From the NCBI GenBank assembly GCA_944387755.1, contig CALXGC010000139.1:1-24282 (forward strand): a stretch of DNA of 24,282 bases, in the 5' to 3' direction. The translations under genes and the position numbers were made by a program. A model generated the notes under the pieces. The model did no database searches and was not told the DNA's origin. It was given only the letters and a program-made list of their open reading frames with translations. Position 1 is the stretch's first letter. Each line of letters starts with the position of its first letter. Shown here in pieces: positions 1-6,579 of this stretch. This DNA is from an uncultured Oscillospiraceae bacterium. GTDB taxonomy: Bacteria > Bacillota_A > Clostridia > Oscillospirales > Oscillospiraceae.

Positions 1-951
1 AACGACATGCGCTTCTACACCGAGCGGTGCGAGGCCATGCGCAACTTCGCCAACAAGATCTGGAACGCCAGCCGCTTCCTGATGATGAATCTCACCATCG
101 ACCGCTGCGAGCTGCCCGAGAAGCTGGAGCTGGAGGACCAGTGGATTCTCTCTAAGCTGAACCGGGCCATCCGGGAGATCACCGAGAACATGGACCGGTA
201 CGAGCTGGGAGTGGCCGCCCAGAAGATCTATGACTTCATCTGGGACGACTACTGCGACTGGTATATCGAGCTCACCAAGACCCGCCTCCAGGGGGAGGAC
301 GAGGACAGCAAGGTCCGGGCCCAGCAGGTGCTGTGCTGGGTGCTCACCCAGATGCTCAAGCTCCTCCACCCCTTCATGCCCTTCCTCACCGAGGAGATCT
401 GGCAGGCCCTGCCCCACGAGGGGGACTTCCTCATGACCTCCAGCTGGCCCGTGGCCGACGAGAAGCTGGACTTCCCGGAGTCGGAGAAGGCCATGGAGCT
501 GATCATGGACCTGATTCGGGCGGTCCGCACCCGCCGCAGCGAGATGAACGTGCCCCCCTCCAAGAAGGCCCACCTCACCGTGGCCGCCGCGCCGGAGAAC
601 GAGAAGTTCTTCCGGCTGGGTATTCCCTTCCTGAAGAAGCTGGCCTACGCCAGCGACGTGACCTTTGTGGCCCCCGGCGCCGCGCCGGAGGCGGGCTCCG
701 TCACCGTGGTCACCCACGCCGCCCAGGCCTCCATGCCCATGGCTGAGCTGGTGGACCTGGAGAAGGAGAAGGCCCGCATGGAGAAGGAGCTGAAGAAGAA
801 CAGTGCCGAGCTGGAGAAGCTGGACAAGAAGCTCCAGAATCCCGGCTTCCTGAACAAGGCCCCCGAGCACGTGGTCAAGGCCGAGCAGGAGCGCTCCGCC
901 CAGCTGCGGGAGCTGGTGGCCAAGCTGGAGGACCAGCTGAAGAATATGTAA
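1..951 (+). CDS. valS: Valine--tRNA ligase, C-terminal part (5' end outside window)
   Basis: The reading frame is open from base 1 (Asn-Asp before the first Met) and ends in TAA at 949-951, so this is the tail of a longer gene. The start, with RCEAMRNFANKIWNASRF, is typical of the class Ia anticodon-binding helical domain of ValRS. The next 150 or so residues continue this domain (WYIELTKTRL, LLHPFMPFLTEEIWQ). The last 70 residues, rich in Lys and Glu (LVDLEKEKARMEKELKK onward), match the C-terminal coiled-coil arm found on ValRS that contacts the tRNA. The complete enzyme charges tRNA-Val in the cytoplasm and edits mischarged threonine; the catalytic HIGH and KMSKS parts lie upstream of the window. 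An intrinsic terminator follows. Confidence 0.95.
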   Translation, partial: NDMRFYTERCEAMRNFANKIWNASRFLMMNLTIDRCELPEKLELEDQWILSKLNRAIREITENMDRYELGVAAQKIYDFIWDDYCDWYIELTKTRLQGEDEDSKVRAQQVLCWVLTQMLKLLHPFMPFLTEEIWQALPHEGDFLMTSSWPVADEKLDFPESEKAMELIMDLIRAVRTRRSEMNVPPSKKAHLTVAAAPENEKFFRLGIPFLKKLAYASDVTFVAPGAAPEAGSVTVVTHAAQASMPMAELVDLEKEKARMEKELKKNSAELEKLDKKLQNPGFLNKAPEHVVKAEQERSAQLRELVAKLEDQLKNM

Positions 952-984
952 ACCCAATCCCGATTTTGCTATCCTGAACCACGA

Positions 985-1027
985 CCGTCCCGGTCTCTGC
1001 GTCCTGCGGAGCCGGGGCGGTTTTTTT
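985..1027 (+). terminator. Rho-independent terminator of valS
   Basis: An imperfect GC-rich hairpin (left arm CCGTCCCGGTCTCTGC, right arm GCGGAGCCGGGGCGG) is followed directly by seven T residues, 34 bases after the valS stop codon. Confidence 0.85.
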
Positions 1028-1035
1028 GAATGCAG

Positions 1036-1222
1036 AATGCAGAATGGGGCGGGACGGGGCGATAACATGGGGTCTCCCCCAGCCGCCTTTCAAAGCCTCC
1101 CCCCTTGCGGGGGAGGCGCCCCGAAGGGGCGGAGGGGGGAACCTGTGTAGGGGCCGGCCTCTGTGCCGGCCATTTTTCAAGCTTTCCCCCAGGGAAAGGC
1201 TTGTCCTGCCCATTCTGCATTT
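1036..1222. repeat. MITE/REP-like palindromic intergenic element
   Basis: About 20-base imperfect inverted repeats, centred on ATGCAGAATGGG (left 1036-1055, right 1203-1222), bound a 187-bp non-coding block. Just outside the left arm, the GAATGCA unit is tandemly repeated. Inside are a hairpin of CCTCCCCC/GGGGGAGG type, a GCGCCCCGAAGGGGC block, and a further hairpin with GGCCGGC and GCCGGCC arms. No convincing gene is present. Such G-run/C-run palindromes recur between genes in Oscillospiraceae genomes, as far as I recall; copy number here cannot be judged from one window. Confidence 0.6.
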
Positions 1223-1237
1223 TTTCCCGGCTCCCTC

Positions 1238-1289
1238 TTGACAACTGTGTATCTTCCATATATACTGTGCATATAGTATATATACACTA
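1238..1289 (+). promoter_or_regulatory. Promoter and palindromic operator of the ytrA-type operon
   Basis: TTGACA at 1238-1243 and TATACT at 1261-1266 are 17 bases apart, a near-consensus sigma-A promoter. Two dyads overlap it. ATATATACT (1258-1266) pairs with AGTATATAT (1275-1283). TAGTATATATACACTA (1274-1289) is a palindrome with one mismatched pair. YtrA-family regulators bind AGTGTA/TACACT-like half-sites, and the downstream gene encodes such a regulator, so autorepression is a reasonable inference. Confidence 0.75.
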
Positions 1290-1361
1290 TACCAAGAAAG
1301 GCAGGCCGCCCCGGCGGCGCCGGACCCGTGCGCAGGGCCGGCAGCTCTCCGGGCGGTTTAC

Positions 1362-1754
1362 ATGGTGCGCCATATGGACATTATTTTAAGCAATTCCAGC
1401 GGAAAACCCATTTACGAACAGATCACCGACCAGGTCAAGGCACAGATCCTGGACGGCACCCTGGCGGCGGGGGACGCCCTGCCGTCCATGCGGGTGCTGG
1501 CCCGGGAGCTGCGGATCTCGGTGATCACCACCAAGCGGGCTTACGAGGAGCTGGAGCGGGAGGGGTTTCTGGAGACCGTACCCGGCAAAGGCTGCTTCGT
1601 GGCCCCTCAGAACCGGGAGCTGCTGCGGGAGGCCCAGCTGCGCCGGGTGGAGGACATTCTCGCCCAGGCGGTGGAGGAGGCCCAAAAGGGCGGCTTCTCC
1701 CTGGAGGAACTGCGGGAGCTTCTGGATCTACTCTATAAGGGTGACGAACTATGA
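1362..1754 (+). CDS. GntR-family transcriptional regulator, YtrA subfamily
   Basis: A protein of about 130 residues. The N-terminal winged helix is clear: SGKPIYEQITDQVKAQIL, then AAGDALPSMRVLARELRIS, then TTKRAYEELEREGFLETVPGKGCFV, the classic GntR DNA-binding domain. The remaining 50 or so residues form a short helical tail, as in YtrA, which lacks the large effector domain of other GntR proteins. ATG at 1362 or ATG at 1374 could be the start; neither has a strong ribosome site, and 1374 gives the usual family N-terminus (MDIILSNSSGKPIYEQI). It overlaps the ABC ATPase gene by four bases (ATGA), so the two are translationally coupled. By family it should repress its own operon through the palindromes at 1258-1289, probably responding to cell-envelope stress or peptide antibiotics (inferred). 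Confidence 0.88.
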   Translation: MVRHMDIILSNSSGKPIYEQITDQVKAQILDGTLAAGDALPSMRVLARELRISVITTKRAYEELEREGFLETVPGKGCFVAPQNRELLREAQLRRVEDILAQAVEEAQKGGFSLEELRELLDLLYKGDEL

Positions 1755-2611
1755 AAAATTGTTTGGAAGTAAAGGACCTGTGCAAGTCCTATCCGGACTT
1801 TGCCCTGGACCATGTGAATCTGACCATACCCGGGGGGACCATCATGGGCCTCATCGGGGAGAACGGGGCGGGCAAGACCACCCTCATCAAGTGTATTCTG
1901 AACCTGACCCGCCGGAAGAGCGGGGAGATCACCGTCCTGGGATACGACAGCGAGCGGGAGGAGCGCCAGGCCAAGCTGGAGGTGGGCGTGGTGCTGGACG
2001 AGTGCTTCTTCCACGACTCCCTGCGGCCCAAGGATTTGAAGCGTATTCTGGGCCCCGTGTTCCCCACCTGGGACGACGGGCTGTTTGAGGACTATCTGGA
2101 GAAGTTTCGCCTGCCCCCCAATAAGCGCGTCAAGGAGTTCTCCCGGGGTATGAAGATGAAGCTGTCCCTGGCCGCCGCTCTGGCCCACCGGCCCAAGCTG
2201 CTGATTCTGGACGAGGCCACCGCCGGGCTGGACCCGGTGGTGCGGGACGAGATTCTGGACGAGTTTCTGCGCTTTATCTCCGACGAGGACCACGCCGTTT
2301 TGATCTCCAGCCACATCACCAGCGACCTGGAGAAGGCGGCGGACTACATCACCTATATCCATCAGGGGAAAATCGTCCTGTCCGAGGCCAAGGACGATAT
2401 TCTGGACCGCTACGGCCGGGTAGGCTGCACCGCCGCCGACCTGGCGGCCGTGGACCCGGCGGACCTGCTGGCGGTGCGGAAGGGCTCCTTCGGCTGTGAG
2501 GCCCTGGTGGCCGACCGGGGAGAATTTCACCGGACATACCCCAAGCTGATGGTGGAGCCCATCAAGCTGGAGGACATCATGCTGTTTCTGGGAAGGGGGG
2601 AGGAGGCATGA
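1751..2611 (+). CDS. ABC transporter ATP-binding protein (YtrB-like)
   Basis: A 286-residue nucleotide-binding subunit. Walker A is GENGAGKTT near residue 37. The signature region is FSRGMKMKLSLAAALAHRP, with SRGMK in place of LSGGQ, as is common in this YtrB/EcsA-like group. Walker B with D-loop is LLILDEATAGLDP, and the H-loop is in ISSHITSDLE. The C-terminal 70 residues are a family-specific extension. It starts inside the stop region of the regulator gene (ATGA) and its own stop overlaps the start of the permease gene, so the three genes form one tight operon. The product powers the adjacent ABC-2 permease at the cytoplasmic membrane. The substrate cannot be read from sequence; related operons act in antibiotic or cell-wall stress response. 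Confidence 0.93.
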   Translation: MKNCLEVKDLCKSYPDFALDHVNLTIPGGTIMGLIGENGAGKTTLIKCILNLTRRKSGEITVLGYDSEREERQAKLEVGVVLDECFFHDSLRPKDLKRILGPVFPTWDDGLFEDYLEKFRLPPNKRVKEFSRGMKMKLSLAAALAHRPKLLILDEATAGLDPVVRDEILDEFLRFISDEDHAVLISSHITSDLEKAADYITYIHQGKIVLSEAKDDILDRYGRVGCTAADLAAVDPADLLAVRKGSFGCEALVADRGEFHRTYPKLMVEPIKLEDIMLFLGRGEEA

Positions 2612-3264
2612 CCGGCCTGCTCTGGAAAGACGTTCTCATCATGGGGAAGAACCTCCGGTTCTACGCCCTCTTTTTGTTGGCTTATTTCGGCCTGGCCCTG
2701 CTGGGGGTCTTTGACGTGACCTTCGTGATCACATTTTCTACCGTCATCATTATGATGCTGCCCATCTCCTGCTTCTCCATGGACGAGGCGGCCAAGTGGG
2801 ACCGGTTTGCCCGGTCCTTCCCCCTGGAGCCCCGGACCATCGTGGGGGCCCGATACCTGTTCACCCTGCTGGTCCTGCTGGCCCTGCTCGCCTTCAGCAG
2901 TGTGTGCGCCGTGTTGATTGATCTGCTGCACATCGGGGACGGCACCCTGGCGGAGTACCTGGGGGCCATGCTGGGTTCCCTGGGAGTGGGCCTGCTGATT
3001 GTAGACATTTTGCTCCCCCTGTGCTACAAGCTGGGGCCAGAGCGGGCCCGGCCCTATCTGCTCGCCGTGCTGTTCATTCCCTTCATCGCCGTTTTCCTGC
3101 TGCTGCGGTTTGGGAAGGACCTGGGCCTGAGCCTGGCGTTTCTCGATCAGATGCCGGAGTTAAATGCCCTGGGGCTGATCGGGCTGTTCCCCCTGGCGGG
3201 GCTGCTTGGGCTGGCCGTCTCCTTCCTGATCTCCTGCCGCATTTTGGACCGGAAGGAGTTTTGA
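2608..3264 (+). CDS. ABC-2 type transporter permease
   Basis: A 218-residue hydrophobic protein with about six predicted membrane segments, for example FYALFLLAYFGLALLGVF, ITFSTVIIMMLPISCF, LFTLLVLLALLAFSSVCAVL, LLAVLFIPFIAVFLLLRF and LIGLFPLAGLLGLAVSFLI. The central MDEAAKWDRFARSFPLEPRTIVGARY stretch is typical of the small ABC-2 permeases paired with YtrA-regulated ATPases. It starts with ATG four bases before the end of the ATPase gene, after a GGGGAGGAGG ribosome site. It should form the membrane channel of the transporter together with the ATPase; export is more likely than import because no binding protein is encoded. Confidence 0.9.
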   Translation: MTGLLWKDVLIMGKNLRFYALFLLAYFGLALLGVFDVTFVITFSTVIIMMLPISCFSMDEAAKWDRFARSFPLEPRTIVGARYLFTLLVLLALLAFSSVCAVLIDLLHIGDGTLAEYLGAMLGSLGVGLLIVDILLPLCYKLGPERARPYLLAVLFIPFIAVFLLLRFGKDLGLSLAFLDQMPELNALGLIGLFPLAGLLGLAVSFLISCRILDRKEF

Positions 3265-3266
3265 CT

Positions 3267-3422
3267 GTGAGAGGACGGCTTCTCCTGTGGGCTGGGCGGG
3301 GAGCGGCGGCGTGCTCCGCCCTGCTCCCCTTCACCGGGGCCATCCGGCCCGCCGGTCCGGCGGCCTGGGCCCTGCTGGTGCTGGCGGCGGTTTTTTGGGC
3401 GGCCGGAAGCCCGTCCCGGTGA
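3267..3422 (+). CDS. Possible 51-residue membrane peptide at the end of the ABC operon
   Basis: The frame starts with GTG three bases after the permease stop codon, behind GGAAGGAG (3251-3258) at a spacing of eight bases, and ends with TGA at 3420-3422. The product (VRGRLLLWAGRG onward) has two hydrophobic stretches, one near residues 5-25 and a stronger one near 32-46 (AAWALLVLAAVFWAAG). Position and ribosome site support translation, perhaps as an accessory to the permease. The high GC content makes chance frames common, and I recognise no family. Confidence 0.4.
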   Translation: MRGRLLLWAGRGAAACSALLPFTGAIRPAGPAAWALLVLAAVFWAAGSPSR

Positions 3423-3440
3423 ACATTTCTCCTCTGGCGC

Positions 3441-3470
3441 TTGCGCCTCTCCCTCTGGTTGTGCTATAAT
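3441..3470 (+). promoter_or_regulatory. Extended -10 promoter for the 61-residue gene
   Basis: TATAAT at 3465-3470 is preceded by TGC, forming an extended -10, and by TTGCGC at 3441-3446 with an 18-base spacer. Transcription would begin near 3477, just ahead of a ribosome site and ATG at 3503. Confidence 0.75.
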
Positions 3471-3502
3471 TTCAATAGAAAATCAGAGAGGGGGTCCCAT
3501 CT

Positions 3503-3688
3503 ATGACCGCGCAATATGCTATTCACGAGCTGAAACAGGTCCGTCAATACTGCTCCGCCCGGGCCATTCCCGCCATCGACTACGCCATCCAGGTGCTCCA
3601 GGGGCTGGCCGAGCGGGAGCGGCAGGTGGAGGAGAGCAAGGCCAACGGCCCCCAGGGCCCCGCGCCTCAGGAGAGCTTCCCGGATTGA
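3503..3688 (+). CDS. Small hypothetical protein (61 aa)
   Basis: The ATG follows GAGAGGGGG at a suitable distance and a strong promoter at 3441-3470. The product begins MTAQYAIHELKQVRQY and reads as a helical, charged cytoplasmic protein (ELKQVRQY, AIDYAIQVLQGLAERERQVEE) with a disordered Pro/Gly tail. There is no membrane segment or signal peptide. I do not recognise a family. It may be cotranscribed with the HD-domain gene 98 bases downstream, although a hairpin at 3708-3748 lies between them. Confidence 0.7.
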   Translation: MTAQYAIHELKQVRQYCSARAIPAIDYAIQVLQGLAERERQVEESKANGPQGPAPQESFPD

Positions 3689-3707
3689 ACGGGACGGACA
3701 GAGTTTG

Positions 3708-3748
3708 GGGACGGTTTCTTTGCCCAAGGGGGGCGGAGAAGCCGTCCC
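3708..3748 (+). terminator. Hairpin between the small gene and the HD-domain gene
   Basis: A 12-bp stem (GGGACGGTTTCT 3708-3719 with AGAAGCCGTCCC 3737-3748, one G-U pair) with a 17-base loop. No T-run follows, so it may be an mRNA processing or stability element rather than a terminator. Confidence 0.45.
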
Positions 3749-3786
3749 TATAAGCGCCAAACAACCAACAACAGGAGGAATCAGCT

Positions 3787-4374
3787 ATGGCAATGACCCG
3801 AGAGCAGGCCTGGGACCTGCTGACGAAATACAATCAGGAGCCCTTTCACCTCCGCCACGCCATCACGGTGGAGCATGTGATGGGGTGGTTCGCGGACAAG
3901 CTGGGCTATGGGGAGGAGAAGGCGTTCTGGTCCCTGGTGGGCCTGCTCCACGACCTGGACTACGAGCGCTGGCCGGAGGAGCACTGCGTCAAGTCCCAGG
4001 AGCTTATGCGTGAGGCCGGGGTGGACGAGGCCCTCATCCGCTCCACCGCCAGCCACGGCTGGGGCCACCGGGTGGATATTCAGCCGGAGCATGAGATGGA
4101 GAAGGTGCTCTACGCCACCGACGAGCTCACCGGCCTCATCGGGGCGGCGGCCCTCATGCGCCCCTCCAAGAGCGTGTCCGATATGGAGCTCAAGTCCCTG
4201 AAAAAGAAGTTCAAGGACAAGAAGTTTGCCGCCGGCTGTTCCCGGGACATCATCGCCAAGGGGGCCGAGCTGCTGGGCTGGGACCTGGACAAGCTGCTGG
4301 AGCTGACCCTGTCCGCTATGCGGGACGAGGAGGGGGCCATTGAGGCGGCGGTGGAGGCCGCCGGAGCCCAGTGA
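3787..4374 (+). CDS. HD-domain hydrolase
   Basis: A 195-residue cytoplasmic protein with an HD phosphohydrolase domain. Visible metal-ligand candidates are the His residues in HLRHAITVEHVM (residues 21-30), the paired H55-D56 in GLLHDLDYE, and the later His of STASHGWGH. The C-terminal half, with KSVSDMELKSLKKKFKDKKFAAG, is characteristic of the small HDIG-type family widespread in Clostridia. The start is set by AGGAGG at 3773-3778, eight bases before ATG 3787; an in-frame ATG at 3793 is the alternative. HD proteins hydrolyse phosphate esters of nucleotides or related metabolites; the substrate here is unknown. A yybP-ykoY leader and its own promoter follow, so the next gene is separately transcribed. 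Confidence 0.88.
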   Translation: MAMTREQAWDLLTKYNQEPFHLRHAITVEHVMGWFADKLGYGEEKAFWSLVGLLHDLDYERWPEEHCVKSQELMREAGVDEALIRSTASHGWGHRVDIQPEHEMEKVLYATDELTGLIGAAALMRPSKSVSDMELKSLKKKFKDKKFAAGCSRDIIAKGAELLGWDLDKLLELTLSAMRDEEGAIEAAVEAAGAQ

Positions 4375-4445
4375 AGCGGTCCGGGAATTTGGCCGGAACG
4401 CCGGGAAAGAGTGTTAAGATGAGATAAATTTTTGTGTCGGCATCC

Positions 4446-4475
4446 TTGACAATCGGCCGAAAATTGTGTTACGAT
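4446..4475 (+). promoter_or_regulatory. Promoter driving the yybP-ykoY leader and oadB
   Basis: TTGACA at 4446-4451 and TACGAT at 4470-4475 are separated by 18 bases. TG at 4467-4468 gives an extended -10. Transcription would begin about where the riboswitch aptamer starts. Confidence 0.75.
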
Positions 4476-4478
4476 GGG

Positions 4479-4607
4479 CGGGCTAAGGGGAGTAGTCGGC
4501 ACAGTATCTGCTGTGTGGCAGGGCCAACATTCCTGAAGGAGTTTCCTTCGTGGTTTTGCCTGAAATGACCAGACCTGTGTTCTGATGGGGGAACGCAGGT
4601 CTTTTTT
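4479..4607 (+). promoter_or_regulatory. yybP-ykoY (manganese) riboswitch with terminator platform
   Basis: The leader opens with CTAAGGGGAGTAG, the hallmark 5' side of the yybP-ykoY aptamer. It continues through GCCAACATTCCTG and GGTTTTGCCTGA to TGACCAGACCTG, the conserved 3' side. The terminal AGACCTGTGTTC (4571-4582) pairs with GAACGCAGGTCT (4591-4602), followed by a T-run to 4607, forming an intrinsic terminator. In characterised members, Mn2+ stabilises pairing of the AGACC segment with the AAGGGG side and prevents this terminator, so metal turns expression on. That logic fits the sequence here. The assignment is from recalled consensus, not a covariance search. Confidence 0.82.
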
Positions 4608-4681
4608 GTCATGCCTGCGGAGATGATGCAGGCGGCTTCCCAAAAAGTTGCAAAAGAGAAAGAGTAAAGGGAGGAAATTAC

Positions 4682-5818
4682 ATGGATTTTTCGTTTCTGA
4701 TTAGCGGCATCCTCTCCATTACGTGGCAGCAGGCTGTCATGTACGTGGTGGGTGCGGTGCTGATCTACCTGGCCATCGAGAAGGGGTTCGAGCCCTCTCT
4801 GCTGATGCCCATGGGCTTCGGCGCCATCCTGGTCAACCTGCCCCTGTCCGGCGTTATCGACCAGGTCAGTGCGGGCGTGGGCGAGACCCACGGCATCATC
4901 GACTGGCTGTTTGACGTGGGCATCGAGGCCAGCGAGGCCATGCCCATCCTGCTGTTCATCGGCATCGGCGCCATGATCGACTTCGGCCCCCTGCTGGCCA
5001 ACCCCAAGCTGTTCCTGTGCGGCGCCGCCGCCCAGGCCGGCATTTTCCTGACCATCATCATCGCCTCCGCCATGGGCTTTGAGCTCAAGGACGCCGCCTC
5101 CATCGGCATCATCGGCGCGGCGGACGGCCCCACCTCCATCCTGGTGTCTCAGACCCTGGGCTCCACGTATGTGGGCGCCATCGCGGTGGCCGCCTACTCC
5201 TATATGGCTCTGGTGCCCATCATTCAGCCCTTCGCCATCAAGCTTGTTACCACCAAGAAGGAGCGCGCCATGCGGATGCCCTACCGTCCCCAGGGCGTCA
5301 CCCGTCAGATGCGCCTGCTGTTCCCCATCATCGTCTCCATCATCGCCGGCCTGGTGGCCCCCTCCTCCGTGGCTCTGGTGGGCTTCCTCATGTTCGGCAA
5401 CCTGATCCGTGAGTGCGGCGTGCTGGAGTCCCTGTCCCGCACCGCCCAGAACGACCTGGCGAACCTCATCACCCTGCTGCTGGGCATCACCATCGCCGCC
5501 TCCATGAAGGCGGAGCAGTTCGTGCAGCCCCAGACCATCATGATTATGTGCCTGGGCCTGGTGGCCTTCGTGCTGGACTCCATGGTGGGCGTCCTCTTCG
5601 TGAAGGTTCTGAACATCTTTACTCCCCACAACAAGATTAACCCCATGGTGGGCGCGGCCGGCATCTCCGCCTTCCCCATGTCCTCCCGTGTCATTGAGAA
5701 GATGGGCCAGGAGGCCGATCCTCAGAACCACCTGCTGATGCACGCGGTGGCCGCCAACGTGTCCGGTCAGATCGCCTCTGTGGTGGCTGGCGGCGTGGTG
5801 CTCCAGTACTTCGCCTGA
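4682..5818 (+). CDS. oadB: Sodium ion-translocating decarboxylase subunit beta
   Basis: A 378-residue polytopic membrane protein of the OadB/GcdB/MmdB family, the sodium-pumping subunit of biotin-dependent decarboxylases. The family signature GAADGPTSI is present at about residues 145-153; D148 matches the essential membrane aspartate (Asp203 of Klebsiella OadB). FIGIGAMIDFGPLL and the C-terminal NPMVGAAGISAFPMSSRV region with its Asn/Ser residues are also typical. The length fits the shorter GcdB-like members. AGGGAGG sits just before ATG 4682. A small gamma-like gene follows 31 bases later, but no alpha (carboxyltransferase) or biotin-carrier gene is nearby, so the complex must use subunits encoded elsewhere. 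The decarboxylated acid (oxaloacetate, methylmalonyl-CoA or glutaconyl-CoA) is not decidable. Control by a Mn2+ riboswitch is unusual for this family. Confidence 0.92.
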   Translation: MDFSFLISGILSITWQQAVMYVVGAVLIYLAIEKGFEPSLLMPMGFGAILVNLPLSGVIDQVSAGVGETHGIIDWLFDVGIEASEAMPILLFIGIGAMIDFGPLLANPKLFLCGAAAQAGIFLTIIIASAMGFELKDAASIGIIGAADGPTSILVSQTLGSTYVGAIAVAAYSYMALVPIIQPFAIKLVTTKKERAMRMPYRPQGVTRQMRLLFPIIVSIIAGLVAPSSVALVGFLMFGNLIRECGVLESLSRTAQNDLANLITLLLGITIAASMKAEQFVQPQTIMIMCLGLVAFVLDSMVGVLFVKVLNIFTPHNKINPMVGAAGISAFPMSSRVIEKMGQEADPQNHLLMHAVAANVSGQIASVVAGGVVLQYFA

Positions 5819-5849
5819 GCAGCCTGAGAAAAAGGAGGATATTTAGGAT

Positions 5850-5978
5850 ATGAACGTTGAAAATATCGTCATCGCCGCGGAAATGATGCTCCAGGGTATG
5901 GTGGGCATCTTCGTGGTGCTGGGCCTTATCGCCCTCATTGTCTGGGGCATGGGCAAGATGGGCAGCAAGAAGAAGTAA
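5850..5978 (+). CDS. OadG-like gamma subunit, very short (42 aa)
   Basis: The ATG follows AAAGGAGG (start near 5831), 31 bases after oadB, and the frame ends with TAA at 5976-5978. The product has one membrane segment (residues 16-35, GMVGIFVVLGLIALIVWGMG) and a Lys-rich tail (GKMGSKKK). The MLQGMVGIFVVLGLI segment resembles the GMG-x-VF core of OadG/MmdE-type gamma subunits, which anchor and stabilise the alpha and beta subunits. Usual gamma subunits have about 80 residues with a soluble tail, so this one is a minimal form. Assignment rests on the membrane-segment motif and its position behind oadB. Confidence 0.7.
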   Translation: MNVENIVIAAEMMLQGMVGIFVVLGLIALIVWGMGKMGSKKK

Positions 5979-5996
5979 ATTACCAGAAAGTGTTTT

Positions 5997-6038
5997 AAAA
6001 CCGGAGCCGGGGGCCGATGGGTCCCGGCTCCGGTTTTT
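5997..6038 (+). terminator. Terminator of the oadB operon
   Basis: An 11-bp perfect stem, CCGGAGCCGGG (6001-6011) with CCCGGCTCCGG (6023-6033), is extended by AAAA/TTTT and followed by a T-run. Confidence 0.9.
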
Positions 6039-6044
6039 CTTCGC

Positions 6045-6073
6045 TTGTTGCGGAGGGGCATTTGTGGTATACT
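6045..6073 (+). promoter_or_regulatory. Promoter of the thioesterase gene
   Basis: TTGTTG (6045-6050), a 17-base spacer, and TATACT (6068-6073) with an upstream TGG extended -10. The gene starts 40 bases downstream. Confidence 0.72.
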
Positions 6074-6113
6074 AAGTCCCAAATCATAAAACAGACGAAA
6101 GGAAGCGCCGCTT

Positions 6114-6521
6114 ATGGACCACTCCGCTGAAAACTCTATTCTCTGCCGGGTAAACCGCCCCCATCAATTTGCCTATGAAAACGGAATTCTGATCACCCGC
6201 ATAGAGCCCGGCCGGGCGGAGGGGATACTGAAGGTGAACGAGAACAGCTTCAACCCCCACGGGCAGGTGCACGGAGGGGCGCTGACGGCGCTGGCGGACA
6301 CGGTGGGCGGGTGCTGCGCCTGCGCCCGCGGGCGCAGCTGCGTGACGGCCAACAGCTCCATGGAGTTCCTGCGCCCGGCGGGAGGACCGGAAATTTTCTG
6401 CGCCGCCACCCCGAAGAAAGAGGGGCGCGCCCTGTCCGTCATCCAGGTGGAGCTCACCGACGCGGCGGGGAAGCTGGTGGCCACAGGGACGTTTACCTTT
6501 TTTATGATGGACAGGCCGTGA
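6114..6521 (+). CDS. PaaI-family hotdog thioesterase
   Basis: A 135-residue single hotdog domain. The active-site helix is in NPHGQVHGGALTALADTVGG, residues 47-66, with N47, the HGG at 53-55 and D62 at the positions expected for PaaI/YbgC-like acyl-CoA thioesterases. The strand-rich second half (GPEIFCAATPKKEGRALSVIQVEL, KLVATGTFTFF) is also typical. Such enzymes hydrolyse aryl- or acyl-CoA esters as homotetramers in the cytoplasm; the substrate here is unknown. AGGAAGCG precedes ATG 6114. It has its own promoter and lies between two riboswitch-controlled transport operons without overlap, so it is probably monocistronic. Confidence 0.88.
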   Translation: MDHSAENSILCRVNRPHQFAYENGILITRIEPGRAEGILKVNENSFNPHGQVHGGALTALADTVGGCCACARGRSCVTANSSMEFLRPAGGPEIFCAATPKKEGRALSVIQVELTDAAGKLVATGTFTFFMMDRP

Positions 6522-6530
6522 AAGATTTGC

Positions 6531-6559
6531 TTGCACATCTGTCAAAACTGTGCTAAAAT
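6531..6559 (+). promoter_or_regulatory. Promoter of the lysine-riboswitch leader
   Basis: TTGCAC (6531-6536), a 17-base spacer and TAAAAT (6554-6559), with TGC forming an extended -10. It begins ten bases after the thioesterase stop codon. Confidence 0.75.
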
Positions 6560-6579
6560 ACGACGTAATCAATGCGATA

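Noticed and set aside
4479..4607. Na+ riboswitch as explanation for the oadB leader
   Set aside because: The AAGGGGAGTAG and AGACCT elements fit yybP-ykoY better; I see no match to what I recall of the sodium class.
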